Assembly (NCBI RefSeq): GCF_008107625.1
Contig: NZ_SDKK01000019.1
Span: forward strand, 1 to 64,000
Direction of reading: 5' to 3'
Source of the DNA: Zoogloea oleivorans
GTDB taxonomy: Bacteria; Pseudomonadota; Gammaproteobacteria; Burkholderiales; Rhodocyclaceae
DNA length: 64,000 nt
Shown here piece by piece: positions 62,977-64,000 of this stretch (its first letter is position 1; the number at the start of each line of letters is the position of its first letter). The notes under the pieces are model-generated. The model saw only the letters and a list, made by a program, of their open reading frames with translations, searched no databases and was not told where the DNA came from. A program made the translations under genes and the position numbers.

Positions 62977-63816
62977 TCACGTCAGGCGGGTCCACACCGG
63001 CGTGAGATCGGGAGGAAGCGGAGAGGCGCGCCCAAGATCAATGGGGCTGTCTTCCGGACCATGAAAATCGGAGGCCCGGGACGCCATCAGGCCGAACTTT
63101 CGCGCCAGTCGCGCAAAGGCCAGCAACTGACCGCCATCATGGGCACCGCAGGAAACCTCGACGGCATCGCCGCCCAGATCGCGAAACTTTTCGAGGAGGA
63201 GATCCATCTCGGCGTGACTGAGCCGATAGCGCCCCGGATGGGCAATCACCGCCAGCCCGCCAGCCCCCTTGATCCAGCCGACCGCATCTTCCAGCGTCGC
63301 CCACACATGCTCCACGTAACCAGGCTTGCCGCGGGCCAGGTAATGCAGAAAGACGTCGTGAACATTTCTGGAAGCGCCGATCTCGACCAGATAGCGGGCG
63401 AAATGGGCACGACTCACCAGGGCCGGGTTGCCGGCATAACTGAGAGCACCTTCAAGCGCGCCGTGAATGCCGATCCGCTCGAGTTCGGCGGCAATGCGCA
63501 CCGCCCGCCCGTCCCGGCCACTGCGCACTTTGCCAAGACCTTCGATCAGCGCCTCATTGGTAGGGTCGATACCGAGGCCGACGATATGCAGCGTCTGGTC
63601 CAGCCAGGAAACCGAGACCTCGACACCGGGCACGAAACGCAGGCCCAGCTCCGCCGCCGTAGCGGCCGCCTCGGGCAGGCCGAGAAGTTCATCGTGATCA
63701 GTCAGGGCCAGCAGATCCACGCCGTTGGCGTGGGCGCGGCGCACCACCTCGGCAGGCGGCAAGGTGCCGTCCGAAGCAGTGGAATGACAGTGCAGGTCTG
63801 CATTGAGGGCGTTCAT
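62977..63816 (-). CDS. PHP-domain phosphatase (RNase AM / YciV-like)
   Basis: 279 aa. The PHP metal cluster is visible as H9 and H11 in ADLHCHSTASDG, D16, the LTDHDE motif near residue 41, and later His and Asp residues (VIAHPGRY, SDFHGPED). Relatives hydrolyse 3',5'-nucleoside bisphosphates (pAp) or mature rRNA 5' ends in E. coli (YciV/RNase AM). The next genes match the yciV-yciO linkage of E. coli. The ATG overlaps the previous gene's stop (ATGA). Confidence 0.87.
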   Translation of the reverse strand: MNALNADLHCHSTASDGTLPPAEVVRRAHANGVDLLALTDHDELLGLPEAAATAAELGLRFVPGVEVSVSWLDQTLHIVGLGIDPTNEALIEGLGKVRSGRDGRAVRIAAELERIGIHGALEGALSYAGNPALVSRAHFARYLVEIGASRNVHDVFLHYLARGKPGYVEHVWATLEDAVGWIKGAGGLAVIAHPGRYRLSHAEMDLLLEKFRDLGGDAVEVSCGAHDGGQLLAFARLARKFGLMASRASDFHGPEDSPIDLGRASPLPPDLTPVWTRLT

Positions 63817-64000
63817 GATTCCTTGGGCAACAAGAAAGTCTCGATGATCCGGGCAACCTCCCCCGGCTGGTCGTGATGCAGGTTATGTCCACTATTGGAC
63901 ACCTGAACTTCACGAAAGTCCCGAAAGCATGCCCGAGCCTGCTCGTGGGCCTCGTCCGTCACGCCAAGTCGGCGGCGCAAGTCAGGCTCGGCGGGCTCGA
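63813..64000 (-). CDS. Alpha/beta hydrolase, C-terminal part (cut by window edge)
   Basis: Only the last 62 residues are visible. They end SNSGHNLHHDQPGEVARII plus a short tail, the typical C-terminus of an alpha/beta hydrolase, where the first His of GHNLHHDQP is the catalytic His. The frame is open to the right edge; the start and nucleophile lie outside. The stop overlaps the start of the PHP gene by four bases, so the two are coupled. Confidence 0.75.
   Translation of the reverse strand, partial: EPAEPDLRRRLGVTDEAHEQARACFRDFREVQVSNSGHNLHHDQPGEVARIIETFLLPKES

Overview
This window is a dense, GC-rich housekeeping stretch of a Gram-negative chromosome. It has 62 protein-coding genes (one cut by the right edge), no rRNA, tRNA, CRISPR array or insertion sequence that I can recognise, and no gene-free gap over 300 bases. 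The lipid A/Bam gene order, ISC-type Fe-S assembly, smc-zipA-ligA linkage, GlnD and two neighbouring cysteine desulfurases point to a betaproteobacterium. I infer Rhodocyclales (Azoarcus/Thauera/Dechloromonas-like), but the order was judged from gene content and protein resemblance only.

Layout. 85-15372 (minus) is one long co-directional series: rpsB-tsf-pyrH-frr-uppS-cdsA-dxr-rseP-bamA-skp-lpxD-fabZ-lpxA-lpxB-rnhB, a small membrane protein and a SpoU methyltransferase. It links translation and nucleotide supply to isoprenoid, phospholipid, lipid A and outer-membrane assembly, and most junctions overlap by 1-8 bases. 15662-19097 (plus) carries map and glnD. 19115-20382 (minus) carries def and an MTA/MTI phosphorylase gene, divergent from typA (20515-22329, plus). 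22433-30060 (minus) is smc-zipA-ligA-galU. 30253-36249 (plus) is dapC-dapD-pilU-like-dapE-prmB and an orphan response regulator. 36256-45039 (minus) is the Fe-S block: trmJ, cysE, then iscR-nifS-like-iscS-iscU-iscA-hscB-hscA-fdx-iscX-gpx. 45119-46549 (plus) is suhB and tesA. 46561-51299 (minus) holds a methyltransferase, gabD, pnp and rpsO. 51374-57531 (minus) is rimP-nusA-infB-rbfA-truB. 57691-64000 (minus) is an alpha/beta hydrolase (partial), a PHP phosphatase, yciO-like, an S2P-like protease, trpS, scpA, scpB and rluB.

Regulation visible in the sequence. Two adjacent IscR type 1-like sites cover the iscR promoter, and a third with a perfect core lies in front of cysE. A terminator-like hairpin stands between the only clear promoter and the rimP start, suggesting attenuation of the rimP-nusA-infB operon. 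rpsO and rpsB have good sigma70 promoters, and pnp has a structured leader. Several starts are not ATG (smc, dapC, skp, scpA, scpB and gpx with GTG; trmH-like, truB, rluB and probably pnp with TTG).

I found no convincing undescribed multi-gene system. The points most worth a second look are the IscR-like site before cysE, the possible attenuator before rimP, glutathione peroxidase coupled to the isc operon, the perfect 20-bp inverted repeat at the left edge, and the pilU-like gene inside the dap cluster.
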